Assembly (NCBI GenBank): GCA_965217935.1
Contig: OZ244581.1
Span: 2,666,001-2,730,000 of the forward strand
Direction of reading: 5' to 3'
Origin: JBBROS01 sp965217935
GTDB lineage: Bacteria; Pseudomonadota; Alphaproteobacteria; Acetobacterales; Acetobacteraceae
Length of the DNA: 64,000 bases
Shown here in pieces: positions 43,813-53,907 of the stretch. The position numbers were made by a program, and so were the translations under genes. The first letter of the stretch is position 1, and each line of letters begins with the position of its first letter. Below the pieces are notes generated by a model. The model had not been told where the DNA came from. It searched no databases and saw only the letters and a program-made list of their open reading frames with translations.

Positions 43813-44430
43813 TCATTGTTCGCGTTCTGACGGCGAGGTGTCCCGCGAGACGATGCTGAGATGCGTCAGCCCCAGCCGAACCGCCAGATACTTGTCGAAC
43901 TCGCCGGCCAGCAGCCGCATCGTCGCGAACTCCATCTCGCCCCGCAACGCTGGCGATTGCACCGGCGCGGGATGAAGCGCAACCCCGGGCAGCGTCCGCC
44001 CGATCTCGATCAGCGCCCGCGGCATGTGGTATCCGGCCGTCACGACCATGAGGCTGCCCAAGCGGTGCGCCCGCGCCCACTCGCTCGTCTCCCGCGCGTT
44101 GCTCGCCGTCGTCGTCGCCGCCCGCCCCAGCGTGATCTGCGACACCTGCTCCGGGCTGAGCGGCGCCCGGCGCGCCAGCTCCCATAAATCGGTCCCCCGC
44201 CCGACCCCCGAGACAAGCAGCATCGGCGCCCGTCCCTCGGCCAGCAAACGCAGCCCGGCCTCCACCCGCTCCGCCCCGCCGGTCAGCACCACGATGCCGT
44301 CCGCCGCCGCCGGCAAGGGCGCCGCCTGCCGGGCCCAGCGGTTGAACGCCTCGAACCCCGCGCCCCAGACGATGCCGAGCGACAGCGCGAGCGCGCACAG
44401 CGCCGCCGCCCATTGCCCGGCCCGCGTCAA
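43813..44430 (-). CDS. YdcF/SanA family (DUF218) membrane protein
   Basis: This 205-residue protein has one N-terminal helix (GQWAAALCALALSLGIVWGA) and a DUF218 domain with GIVVLTGGAERVEAGLRLLAEG, LLVSGVGRG, NARETSEWARAH and VVTAGYHMPRALI. The family is linked to envelope or polysaccharide metabolism; exact chemistry is not known. The TTG start overlaps the ftsX stop (TTGA). Confidence 0.85.
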   Translation of the reverse strand: MTRAGQWAAALCALALSLGIVWGAGFEAFNRWARQAAPLPAAADGIVVLTGGAERVEAGLRLLAEGRAPMLLVSGVGRGTDLWELARRAPLSPEQVSQITLGRAATTTASNARETSEWARAHRLGSLMVVTAGYHMPRALIEIGRTLPGVALHPAPVQSPALRGEMEFATMRLLAGEFDKYLAVRLGLTHLSIVSRDTSPSEREQ

Positions 44431-45351
44431 GGCAGCCGCCTCAGCCAGCGCCGCACCGTCGCCTGCGCCGTCACCCACCCGATCGCGGCCGCCGCCGGCG
44501 GCAGCGCCGGCAACCCGAGCCAAAGGCTCAGAGGCATCGCCGCCGCCAGCCCAGCCAGGCTGTCCGGCGGCTCGCCGCCCGCGAACGGCGCTGACAGCCC
44601 GGTCAGCCGCAGCAGCACCGGCAGCGCCGCGGCCGACCCCGCCAGCCCGCCAGCCAAGGCCAGCCACGTCGCCCGGCGCGCGAACCGCCCGGCGATGAAC
44701 CCGTCCGTCGCCCCAAGCCCGTGCACGATCTCGATCGCGTCCCGCCGCGCCGACAGCCCGGCCCGCGTCGCCACCGTCACCACCGCCACCGCCACGAACC
44801 CCACCACCCCCATCGCCAGCGCCGCGCACGCCTGCAGGCTCCGCGCCAGCACCGAGAGCCGCCGCACCCAGACCTCGGGCGCCTCCACCAGCGTGCCGGG
44901 CGCCTCGCTTTGCAGCCGTGCCGCGACCGCCGAGACGCTCGGCCCCGGGTCGGACAGGCGCACCGTCACCACCGCGGGCAACGGCAAGGCGATGCGGCCC
45001 TGCCCGCTGCCGAGCCAAGGGCGCAGCAACGCCTCCAACTCCTCCGAACTGAGCGCCCGCGCCGCCGCCACCCCCGGCGTCGCCCGCAACACGCCCAGCA
45101 CGCGCGCGAGCCTGCCGCCGCTGTCCGGGTCCGGCACCTGCACCGTCAGCGCGGCGCCAGCCCCGTGCTGCCAATGCTCCGCCAGCCCGGACGCCCCCGC
45201 CATGCCCGCCAGCGCCAGCGCCGCCAGGAATGCCATTGCGCCCACCAAGACCGGCAGCAGCCGGTCCGAAAACGCCCGCCGCAATCCCAGGTCGTCCGAC
45301 CGCGGCGGCCGCGCCCGCTTCCCGTCCCCTCGCTTCCCGTCCCGGCGCCGT

Positions 45352-45359
<8 letters not shown>
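44427..45359 (-). CDS. ftsX: Cell division protein FtsX
   Basis: FtsX is the membrane partner of FtsE; the complex activates periplasmic peptidoglycan hydrolases at division. This 310-residue version has four helices (about 38-58, 175-200, 225-250, 280-300) and a periplasmic loop between helices 1 and 2 (QVPDPDSGGRLARVLGVL). FtsX-like features are RRDAIEIVHGLGATDGFIAG and ARRATWLALAGG. The ATG overlaps ftsE. Confidence 0.88.
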
Positions 45360-46023
<664 letters not shown>

Positions 46024-46137
46024 CCAGCATCGCACTCCAAGCCCGCAAAGACCTGTTTTGCCACGTATTGCCCGGCGGTAGAACCATCCGCGGCGCATGC
46101 TCTATCCAGCCCGCCCGCGACGGGTTATGCCGCATCG

Positions 46138-46539
46138 ATGAAGATTACGTGTCCGGATTGCGGCGTCACGTATACCGTTCCCGAAGAACGCCTGGTGGCG
46201 GGCCAGAGGGTTCGGTGCGCTCAATGCGGCAACATATGGTCGCCGCTGCGGTCCGCGCTTGAGAGCGCGAGGCAAGAGGAGCGTCGGCGAGCCGAGGAGG
46301 AGTTGCAACGCAGGACGGAACCGCTCGCGATCACGGGGCCGGCCGCCTCCCCCTCCGGGCTGCGCCGCACGAGGCCGCTGGCGGCGGCGTGGGCGCTGAC
46401 GCTGCTTGTCTGGGTGCTGGTCGTCGTCATCGCGGTCACGCGCCGAGACGGGATCATGCTGGCTTGGCCGCCGAGCGCGCGAATTTACCACCTGTTCGAC
46501 CATGCCCAAGCTGACCGGAATTCAACAACGGCCCCTTGA
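46138..46539 (+). CDS. MJ0042-type zinc-ribbon membrane protein
   Basis: This 133-residue protein opens with a zinc ribbon (TCPDCGVTYTVPEERL..VRCAQCGNIW), then a charged coiled segment and one transmembrane helix (AAWALTLLVWVLVVVIAVT). MJ0042-domain proteins are common in alphaproteobacteria beside ftsE, as here; the role is unknown. Confidence 0.85.
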   Translation: MKITCPDCGVTYTVPEERLVAGQRVRCAQCGNIWSPLRSALESARQEERRRAEEELQRRTEPLAITGPAASPSGLRRTRPLAAAWALTLLVWVLVVVIAVTRRDGIMLAWPPSARIYHLFDHAQADRNSTTAP

Positions 46540-46689
46540 GCAGAAAACCGTTTTGAGAGCTATGGGGCGGGCAGTGCGCCGTGAATTCGCGGCGGACCTG
46601 AGGCGGGCGTCGTCCGTGAGTTGCTCGGTAGTCGGCGACACAGGCGATGTCCGGCGGTTGAAGGAATGATCGGACCAGCCGCGGACGTT

Positions 46690-47230
46690 GCTTCAAGACG
46701 GCGGGCCGCGCCTCGATCCTTGCATGCAGGCTTTCGCCCTTGCGCAGCGATGTTCGGGCGAGGCTGGCGCGCTTGACGCGGCTCCAGACCAACTTGCCGG
46801 GGTTCCGGCGCATGGCCAGGCAGGAAGCAAAGCGTCACCATGCCATTGGACGAGGCGACATAGGCCTTCGCCAGTGCCGTCCTGCGCGCCGGCAGTCCGT
46901 CCACCGCCAGGCGCACTGGTTCCGAGCAGCCGCCCCGCCATCCGTTGCAGCGCCGCGATCTTGGCCTCGCAGTCCTGGATCAGGTCCGCCGCTTGCGCGT
47001 CGTCGCCCGGCGCCCCGGCCTCGAACGTGCCGGCCCAGATCCGGATCAGCTGGCGTGAGATGCCGCGCCGCTTGCAAAGCGCACGCAGGGGTCTCGCCCG
47101 CGACGAACTCCCCCGCATCCTGCCGCCTGAGCGCGACGCGAACGATGCCGAGCCGTGACGTCCATCCTCCGGACGCCCGCGCAGAGGGGGCAATCCATTT
47201 CGCCCGATCTGTCCATCCGCAGGGGCGCAC
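46690..47230 (-). pseudogene. Remnant of an IS3-like transposase
   Basis: Reverse-strand translation gives pieces of an OrfA-type transposase in more than one frame: VALRRQDAGEFVAGETP in one frame, then LCKRRGISRQLIRIWAGTFE and LIQDCEAKIAALQRMAGRLL in another. This HTH plus leucine-zipper pattern is typical of IS3-family OrfA. Frame changes and no intact OrfB show it is dead. It lies directly upstream of the broken amidase. Confidence 0.55.
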
Positions 47231-47235
47231 TCCAG

Positions 47236-48263
47236 TTCGCGCAGAACCCGACCGGCCACAACGCGCATTACGGCGACTGCCACAACCCCTGAACCTGCCC
47301 TACATCACCGGCGGCTCGTCGAGCGGCTCCGGCGCTTCGGTAGCCGCCCGGTTCTACTATGCCGCACTCGGGTCGGACACGGGCGGCTCCATCCGCCTGC
47401 CCGCCTCGGCCTGCGGCGTCACCGGGCTGAAGCCCTCGCAAACGCGGGTTAGCCGGGCCGGCATCATGCCGCTGTCGTTCTCCGCCGACAACGTGGGGCC
47501 GCTGGCACGCACGGCGCGGGACTGCGCGGCCATCATGCAGGCGATCGCCGGACACGACCCGCTGGACCCGACCAGCGCCGAGGAGCCGGTCTTGGACTAC
47601 GCGGCGGCGCTCACGGGCGATTTGCGCGGCGTGCGCGTGGGCGTGCCGACGAACGCCTTTTTCACCGGCGATGCTCCGGTCAACGAGGCGGTCGAGGCGG
47701 CAGTCGATGTGCTGCAGGCCCGCGGCGCGAGCGTCGTCCGCCTCGCGCTGCCCTACATGGACGCGATCCAGGCCTACGTCGGCATCGTCTCCCGCTGCGA
47801 GGGGGCGGCGATCCACGCGCACTGGATGCGCGGGCGCGGGCCGGAGTATGCGACGCATCTCAGCGCCCGCCTCTATGCCGGCTATGCCATTCCGGCGCCC
47901 TATTACATCGAGGCGCTCAGCGCCCGCGGGCCGACGCTGCGCGCCTTCGCCGCCGAGGCGTTCGACAAGGCGGACGTCATCGTGACCCCGACCATTCCCA
48001 CCAGCTTGCCGACCCTGGCCAAGACCGACGCCGATGATGGGCCGCCGGGCACGGAGAGGAGGTTCATGGCGGTGTCGGTCAACACCAGGCCGTTCAATTA
48101 TTTGGGCCTGCCCGCCATCAGCCTTCCCTGCGGGCGTGATCCCAACGGCCTGCCGATCGGGCTGCAGATCGCCGGGCGGCCGTTCGCCGAGGCGCGGGTC
48201 ATGGCGGTGGCCGACGCCTATCAGCGGGACAGCGACTGGCACGCACGCAAGCCGGCCATGTAG
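47236..48263 (+). pseudogene. Amidase-signature protein, 5'-truncated and frameshifted
   Basis: The 3' two-thirds of an amidase-signature enzyme is present: TGGSSSGSGASVAA, the nucleophile motif SDTGGSIRLPASACG, LPAISLPCGRDPNGLPIGLQ. Just upstream FAQNPTGHNAHYGDCHNP ends at an in-frame TGA (47290-47292) where TGG is expected, so one base is lost. The catalytic Lys of the Ser-Ser-Lys triad would be further upstream and is missing, replaced by transposase debris. The gene is not functional. Confidence 0.85.
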
Positions 48264-48379
48264 GCTGCGACCGCCCTGACGAGGCGGACGGCCCCGAGGG
48301 CGGCATCTTCGTGCCGCGCCCGGGGCGGTTGACCGCAACGGGCAGCTGGCCGTTCGCGATGGAACGGAACACGATTCGT

Positions 48380-48483
48380 TTAGATTGCGATCGTCCTGAA
48401 TGGATAATCAGGGCGTCAATTGCCAGTGCAGATCAGTGTAAGGGCCTTGTCGCCCTGGCACAGTCAGGACGGCAAGGATCCAG
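48380..48483. repeat. Diverged C-family alpha+beta pair
   Basis: An alpha-like unit begins TTAG at 48380 (AATCAGGGCGTCAATTGCCAG visible as shorter blocks) and is followed by a beta-like hairpin with arms CCTTGTCGCCCTG and CAGGACGGCAAGG. Spacing equals that of the intact alpha-beta pairs, so this is an older copy of the same composite. Confidence 0.6.
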
Positions 48484-48641
48484 GCCATGCCAAGCATCCG
48501 CTCCGGACTGGACGCCGCCGCCCGTCCAGCCTTCACGCATAGCCCGGCGCCGAACCACGCCCGCGGCGGAGTTCGGACGCCCGACCCAAGCAGGCATTCG
48601 CGGCCTGTGCCGAGAATGTTCGCTTAGAAAGCTTCGAAGAC

Positions 48642-48688
48642 GCATCATAGTGCGCTTTGTGACGGCAAACCGTCCCGCGAAGTGATGC
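48642..48688. repeat. Family B palindromic repeat, copy B2
   Basis: A 47-bp element with ends GCATCAT and TGATGC and inner GTGACGG/CCGTCC, matching B1 in the opposite orientation. It lies in a gene-free stretch (48264-48978) that is otherwise repeats. Confidence 0.6.
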
Positions 48689-48758
48689 CTATTGCTCTGA
48701 CACTTTCAGAAGGTGCAACATGAGTCAGAGCACTGATCTGATTTTGTAGGCCGATTCA

Positions 48759-48784
48759 GATGACGGACTGAAGCGTCCGTCATC
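48759..48784. repeat. Short hairpin in the repeat-rich gap
   Basis: Arms GATGACGGAC and GTCCGTCATC flank a 6-base loop. It has no T-tract. The rest of 48689-48876 shows no gene. Confidence 0.45.
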
Positions 48785-48876
48785 ATCGGACAACTAGGTC
48801 CGCACCGGTTGACCCTAAACGGAGTTGGGCGATTGCGTCCCCTCCCCAGTTCCATGCAACACGCTGGCCTAGGCCG

Positions 48877-48982
48877 CTAGACCCCTATCGCCCTGATTGT
48901 GGTCAGAGCGATAGGGGTCCAGCTTTCTCTGGTCTGGCAATTAACGCCCTGGCTGTTTCCAGTCAGGGCGATTGCAGACTAA
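48877..48982. repeat. C-family beta+alpha pair
   Basis: Beta (48877-48922, 46 bp, CTAGACCCCTATCGCCCTGA arm) overlaps alpha (48919-48982, 64 bp, reverse) by 4 bp, CCAG in place of CTAG. The alpha end supplies the TAG stop of coxC. Alpha is nearly identical to 38951-39014 reverse-complemented. Confidence 0.8.
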
Positions 48983-49836
48983 TCGGACACGGCTGACCCG
49001 GCGCCCCACAAGTAGATCGCGACGAACAGGAACAGCCAGACAACGTCGACGAAGTGCCAATACCAGGCGGCCGCTTCGAAGCCGAAATGCCGTGTCGACG
49101 AGAACTGCCCGGCGCGGGCGCGGAACCAGCAGACGATCAGGAAGATCGTGCCCACGATGACGTGGAAGCCGTGAAAGCCCGTGGCCAGGAAGAAGACTGA
49201 GGGATAAATGCCGCCGCCGTTGAACTTGAAGGGGGCTTCGCTGTATTCGACCGCCTGAAGCGTCGTGAAGCTCAGGCCCAGCAGGATGGTCAGGCCCAGG
49301 GCCATCACCAAATATTTACGGTGCCCCTCGATGAGCGAGTGATGCGCCCAGGTGATCGTCGTGCCTGAAAGCAAGAGGATGAGCGTGTTCAGAAGCGGCA
49401 GCTGGAATGGGTTGAAGGTGCTTACGCCCTCCGGCGGCCAGGCGCCGGCGTCGGGCCCGAGCACGTGCTGGGGAAACAGGGCGAAATGGAAGTTGGCCCA
49501 GAAGAAGCCGACGAAGAACATGACCTCGCTGGCGATGAACAGCGCCATGCCGTAGCGCAGGCCGATCCGCACCACCGGCGTATGCACCCCGGCCTTCATG
49601 CTTTCGCGGAGAACGTCCCACCACCACAGGGCCATCGTGGACAGGACGAGCAGGAGGCCGATCAGGAACACCCATTTCGTGCCGCTGTGCGCCCAAGTCA
49701 CGATCCCGAAGACGAGAGTGCCGCCTCCGAGGGCGCCGACCAGCGGCCAAGGGCTCGGGTCAACCAGATGGAACGGCTGTTCCATCGTGGCGCTGGTCCG
49801 GTTTTGATCCGTTTCGTTGATCGCGTCCACGCTCAT
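48979..49836 (-). CDS. coxC: Cytochrome c oxidase subunit III
   Basis: This 285-residue protein has seven helices and subunit III signatures (HLVDPSPWPLVGALGG, YGMALFIASEVMFFVGFFWA, YSEAPFKFNGGGIYPSVFF, TGFHGFHVIVGTIFL, HFGFEAAAWYWHFVDVVWLF). Subunits I and II are not in the window, so coxC is separated from them here. A shorter start at Met19 (MEQPFHLVDP) is possible. Its TAG stop belongs to a C-family repeat. Confidence 0.94.
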   Translation of the reverse strand: MSVDAINETDQNRTSATMEQPFHLVDPSPWPLVGALGGGTLVFGIVTWAHSGTKWVFLIGLLLVLSTMALWWWDVLRESMKAGVHTPVVRIGLRYGMALFIASEVMFFVGFFWANFHFALFPQHVLGPDAGAWPPEGVSTFNPFQLPLLNTLILLLSGTTITWAHHSLIEGHRKYLVMALGLTILLGLSFTTLQAVEYSEAPFKFNGGGIYPSVFFLATGFHGFHVIVGTIFLIVCWFRARAGQFSSTRHFGFEAAAWYWHFVDVVWLFLFVAIYLWGAGSAVSD

Positions 49837-49989
49837 GCCGTCGTATCCAACTTCCTGTCCGCCTGCGCTGCTATCGTCTATGGATTTGGCTGTTACAACG
49901 AGTCCATGCCTGATTCAACGTTGTGCCGGGCTATCGGGACGTGTCTTTGATTGACTGGGCACGAAGGCTCGCCTGACGTCCGGGCAACG

Positions 49990-50580
49990 TTACCCGGCGG
50001 CCAGCCGCCAGGCGATCAGGATCCAGAACCCGCCGACCAAGGCGCCGCCGATGATATCGCTCAGGTAGTGCAGGCTCAGAAGCAGCCTGCTGAACATGAT
50101 CAGGAGGATGAAGGCGCCGGCGACCACGTAAACCCAGAGGCGCCAGCGTTCGGGCGCGCCGGCCGCGATGACCAGCGCCATGAAGCCGAACACGGAGACC
50201 GACACCGTGGCGTGCGCGCTTGGAAACGAGGGCGAGGCCGCGGTCAGGCCTTCCAGGAACGGGGGGCGCATCCGGTCGGTGATGAACTTGATCGGCCAGG
50301 TGGTCGCTTCCGCGCACAAGAAGGCGAGCCACAGAGGGCCGACCATCGCGCCCCGCCCGGACGACCAGAGCAAGCCTGACGCGACCAGGGCCACGATCGC
50401 GCCGGTGGCGCCGGTCCCGGCCTGGGTCAGCCAGTCGAACGCGAGCAGGACCGGGCGCTGCCGCAAGGGAGCCAGGCCCGCCTGGACAACGCCGTCGAAC
50501 CACACGACGGCGCCGCCGGAGCGGACCATGAACAGCAGCGCGACGAAGGCCGCCGCGAGGATGGCCGCGGCGACGATCAC
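49990..50580 (-). CDS. PAP2-family membrane phosphatase
   Basis: This 196-residue protein has five to six helices and the three-part phosphatase signature: KFITDRMRPP, PSFPSAHAT and SRLLLSLHYLSDIIGG. Family members dephosphorylate phosphatidate, undecaprenyl diphosphate or related lipids. The ATG overlaps the stop of the lipid kinase upstream (ATGA), suggesting linked lipid phosphate turnover. Confidence 0.92.
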   Translation of the reverse strand: MIVAAAILAAAFVALLFMVRSGGAVVWFDGVVQAGLAPLRQRPVLLAFDWLTQAGTGATGAIVALVASGLLWSSGRGAMVGPLWLAFLCAEATTWPIKFITDRMRPPFLEGLTAASPSFPSAHATVSVSVFGFMALVIAAGAPERWRLWVYVVAGAFILLIMFSRLLLSLHYLSDIIGGALVGGFWILIAWRLAAG

Positions 50581-51452
50581 GGCACGTAGACGGTCACGGC
50601 CCGGGGCACGACGCCGAAGCGCGCGGGCGTGCTGGTCACGATCTCGCCGTCGGCGCTGATCGGCTGCGGCTTCTTGGTCGTCACCTCGAAGTCCGCGGCG
50701 CGCATGGTCCAGACTTCGTCGATGTCGTCATGCTCGCCTTCCGTGAAGGCGCGGGCGGACAGCAGCAGACGCCATTTGGAGCGGAGTTCAAGGCTATAGA
50801 TGTCCAGCATCTGGTCATCGATCGCCGCCCCGGCGCTGACCACCATGCCGCCGCCGTAGAAGCGGCCGTTGCCGATGGCGATCTGCATGGTCCTGACCCG
50901 GTGCGTCGCGTTGCCGGAGCGGATTTCCGCGCTGAACCGCCCGGATCGCAGCAGGACCCGCATCGCGGTCCAGGCGTAGGCCAGCTTGCCTAGCCGGCGC
51001 TTGGCGGCCTTGGTCAGGCGGCGGCTGATGTCGACGGTCAGCCCCATGCTCGCCACGTTGAAGAAGAGCTGGCCGTTGACGCTGCCGAGGTCGATGGCGC
51101 GGGTCTTGCCGGCGAGGATGATGCGGGCCGCCGCTTCGGGCTCGGTTGGCACGCCGATCGTGCGGGCGAGGTCGTTGGCGGTGCCGAGCGGGAGGATGCC
51201 GAGCGGCAGGCCGGTTTCGCGCAGGCATGGGGCGGCGCCGCTTACGGTGCCGTCGCCGCCGGCCATCACGACGCAATCGACCTCGCTGCGGACCGCGCGG
51301 ACGAGAGCGCCGAGCTCGTCGCGTTTGGGGCATTCGCGCCGGTCGAAGGCGAGGCCTCCGGCCGACAGCGCCTGAACGTAGGCGTCCGCGTCCTGACCGT
51401 TGCGGCTGTGCGAATTCACCAGCAGAAGGGCCTTGCGCCTGGTCTCAACCAT
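50577..51452 (-). CDS. Diacylglycerol kinase-family lipid kinase (YegS/DgkB-like)
   Basis: This 291-residue protein has the lipid kinase nucleotide motif VVMAGGDGTVSGAAP, LGILPLGTANDLARTIG, NVASMGLTVDISRRL and a C-terminal DAGK-like domain. The lipid substrate is not identified. It forms a two-gene operon with the PAP2 phosphatase. Repeat A3 lies upstream, between this gene and the divergent decarboxylase. Confidence 0.9.
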   Translation of the reverse strand: MVETRRKALLLVNSHSRNGQDADAYVQALSAGGLAFDRRECPKRDELGALVRAVRSEVDCVVMAGGDGTVSGAAPCLRETGLPLGILPLGTANDLARTIGVPTEPEAAARIILAGKTRAIDLGSVNGQLFFNVASMGLTVDISRRLTKAAKRRLGKLAYAWTAMRVLLRSGRFSAEIRSGNATHRVRTMQIAIGNGRFYGGGMVVSAGAAIDDQMLDIYSLELRSKWRLLLSARAFTEGEHDDIDEVWTMRAADFEVTTKKPQPISADGEIVTSTPARFGVVPRAVTVYVP

Positions 51453-51528
51453 GGCGTGGCTGATAACACGAAAGCTGGCCGTCGCCGCAACTTGCCCGAG
51501 GCGGAGGCGGCGCCACCTTGGATGCTTG

Positions 51529-51629
51529 GGACTCGTTCGGAGACGTCTGGCATGAACCGATCAGGCGAACGAGCCTCTAGTCTTTGTTTTACTGAGCAAC
51601 CTTGTCGGCGTGCTGCCGACGCTGCCCTC
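51529..51629. repeat. Family A intergenic repeat, copy A3
   Basis: Module 1 has ends ACTCGTTCGG and CGAACGAGCC, a TCTTTGTTTT spacer follows (also in A2), and module 2 is shortened (GTCGGCGTGCTGCCGACGCT). It lies 21 bp before the chosen start of the decarboxylase gene. Confidence 0.7.
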
Positions 51630-51649
51630 GAGCTGGATTAGGACCGATC

Positions 51650-53857
51650 TTGACACTGAAACCGGGGCGCCCGTCCGCGCACAAAGCCACGCCGATCGAC
51701 GAACGGAACAAGCAGGCCCTCGCCGCCTGGGACGCTTTGCTGCACTCCGCGCTGGAGCTGTCCGGGCCGGGCCGCGGCTCGCCCGAGGCTTGGTTCCTTG
51801 GCCCGAAAGCGGAAAACCTGGACATCCTGCACGAGTTGATCGGGGCTGCGATCGACAGTCATGCCCAGTTCCGCCGCAGCTTCCATCCTGAGGACCCGAC
51901 GCATCTGACGGAGGCGGTCCGGTCGGGCGCGGAGTTCAAGGCCGGGGCGGAGCGGCTGCGGCGGGAGACGGGCGTGCTGCTCGATAAGCTGAAGCTGTCC
52001 GCCCCGTTCTCAAGCATGCGCTATCAGGGACACATGCTGTGGGACCAGGCGATGCCCGGCTTGATCGGGCTGGTTGCCGGGGCGCTTTACAACCAGAACA
52101 ACGTCGCCGCCGAGGCGTCGCCGGTGACCACCCGGCTCGAGATCGAGGCCGGACGCGACCTGTGCCGGATGCTCGGCTACGAGGTTCGCCCGGCGGGGCA
52201 GGCCGGCGATGGCGGCTTGACGCCGTGGGGGCACATCACCAGCGGCGGGACAATCGCCAACATCGAGGCGCTTTGGGCGGCCCGCAGCCTGAAGTTCGCG
52301 GGCGTGGCGCTGCGGGCCGCGATCCGCGAGGCGCCGGCGCTGGCGGCGGCGCGCGGCCTTGAGGCGCCCCTCTGGGGCGGGGGGACGGGGCGCCTGTGCG
52401 AGCTTGACACCTGGACGCTGTTGAACCTCGATCTGGATGTCCTCGCCGGGTTGCCGCAGTCGCTGGCGGCGTTCGGCATCGATCCCGAGACGCTGAACCG
52501 CTCGCTGCTCGGCTACACGGTGCAGAACGTGGGGCTGCTGCAGTTCTACCGCAGCTTCATGGCGGACGTGCCGGAGCCGCCGGCGATGCTGGCGCCGGCG
52601 ACGGGCCACTATTCATGGCCCAAGGCGGCGACCCTGCTGGGGCTGGGGCAGAATGCGGTAGCGGTGCAGCGGGTTGACCTGGATGCCCGGCTGGACCTCG
52701 GGGCGGTGGCGGAAACGCTGGAGCAGATGCTGCGCCGCCGGGTTCCGGTGCTGCTGACGGTCGCCGTCATCGGCAGCACGGAGGAGAGCGCGGTCGATCC
52801 GCTGGAAGGGCTGGTCTCGCTGCGGCGGGAGTTCCAGCAGCGGGGGCTCAATTTCCTGATCCACGCCGATGCGGCCTGGGGCGGGTATTTCCGGTCCATG
52901 CTGCGGGACGGAGAGGATGGGAAGGAGCCGCCGGCGAGCGCCGTCCCGGTTTACGCGATGAGCCCGTACGTGCAGCGGCAGTACGAGGCGCTGCCGCTGG
53001 CGGACACGATCACGGTTGACCCGCATAAGGGGGGCTACGTCCCCTATCCCGCCGGCGCGCTGTGCTACCGGAACGCGGCGATGCGGAACGCGATCTCGCT
53101 CAGGGCGCCGGTGGTGTTCCACGACCAGGCCGAGCCGAGCGTCGGGGTTTACGGGGTCGAGGGCAGCAAACCCGGCTCGGCGGCGGCGGCGGTATGGCTG
53201 GCGCACCGGGTGATCCGGCCGGACCGGACGGGGTACGGGCGCATCCTCGGGCAGTGCATGTGGACGGCGAAGCGGGCGTTCTGCCGCCTGGCGTCGCTTG
53301 AGGATCCACGTTTCAGCGCAACCGCGTTCAACCAGACGCCGGGCGAGCGGGCGGGGGCGCCGCAAGGGGCGTTGCAGGCGGAGCGCGAGGTGTTGCGCGA
53401 GCTGGCGCCGCTGAGCAATGCCGAGCTGCTGGAGCGGCTGGCGCAGGACAAGACGGCGCGCCGGCTGTTCGCGCAGGTCGGGTCGGACCAGGTGATCCTG
53501 GCGTTCGCGCTCAACCTCAAGGACGAGGACGGGCGGCCGAACAGGAGCCTGGCCCGCGCCAACTGGCTGAACGAGGGCGTGTTCAGGCGCTGCAGCGTGG
53601 TCGAGCCCAAGGAGGACATGAGCGGGGTGGACCTGATCCTCACGAGCTCCCGGTTCGACACGGCGACGTATGGGCAGCCGTTCGTCGATGCGTTCTGCCG
53701 GCGGATGGGGGTGGCGCCGGAGCCGGGAGTGGGCGTGGATTTCCTGATCGGCACGGCGATGGATCCCTGGACGACGGACACGGACAACGGGGATTTCCAG
53801 ATGGAGCTCGACGCGTCGCTGCGCCGGGCGGTTTATGCCGTGCTGGATTCCGAATAG
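51650..53857 (+). CDS. Large PLP-dependent group II decarboxylase-family protein
   Basis: This 735-residue protein has the group II decarboxylase fold: SSMRYQGHMLWDQAMPGLIG, TSGGTIANIEALWAAR, the cofactor-stacking HADAAWGGYF and the PLP lysine in TVDPHKGGYVPYPAGALCYR. It is longer than most (about 480-620), mainly in the C-terminal part. Tyrosine or aspartate decarboxylase-like homologs exist, but the substrate is not readable. TTG 51650 is chosen for AGGA upstream; TTG 51602 would start inside repeat A3. Confidence 0.85.
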   Translation: MTLKPGRPSAHKATPIDERNKQALAAWDALLHSALELSGPGRGSPEAWFLGPKAENLDILHELIGAAIDSHAQFRRSFHPEDPTHLTEAVRSGAEFKAGAERLRRETGVLLDKLKLSAPFSSMRYQGHMLWDQAMPGLIGLVAGALYNQNNVAAEASPVTTRLEIEAGRDLCRMLGYEVRPAGQAGDGGLTPWGHITSGGTIANIEALWAARSLKFAGVALRAAIREAPALAAARGLEAPLWGGGTGRLCELDTWTLLNLDLDVLAGLPQSLAAFGIDPETLNRSLLGYTVQNVGLLQFYRSFMADVPEPPAMLAPATGHYSWPKAATLLGLGQNAVAVQRVDLDARLDLGAVAETLEQMLRRRVPVLLTVAVIGSTEESAVDPLEGLVSLRREFQQRGLNFLIHADAAWGGYFRSMLRDGEDGKEPPASAVPVYAMSPYVQRQYEALPLADTITVDPHKGGYVPYPAGALCYRNAAMRNAISLRAPVVFHDQAEPSVGVYGVEGSKPGSAAAAVWLAHRVIRPDRTGYGRILGQCMWTAKRAFCRLASLEDPRFSATAFNQTPGERAGAPQGALQAEREVLRELAPLSNAELLERLAQDKTARRLFAQVGSDQVILAFALNLKDEDGRPNRSLARANWLNEGVFRRCSVVEPKEDMSGVDLILTSSRFDTATYGQPFVDAFCRRMGVAPEPGVGVDFLIGTAMDPWTTDTDNGDFQMELDASLRRAVYAVLDSE

Positions 53858-53862
53858 GGCTG

Positions 53863-53907
53863 CTAGACCCTTATCGCCCTAACTGTGTCAGGGCGATTGC
53901 AGTCTAC
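53863..53907. repeat. C-family palindromic unit
   Basis: It runs from CTAGACCCTTATCGCCCT to CAGGGCGATTGCAGTCTAC. It fills the gap between the convergent decarboxylase and hemB genes. The CTA on its right edge is the reverse-strand TAG stop of hemB. Confidence 0.8.
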
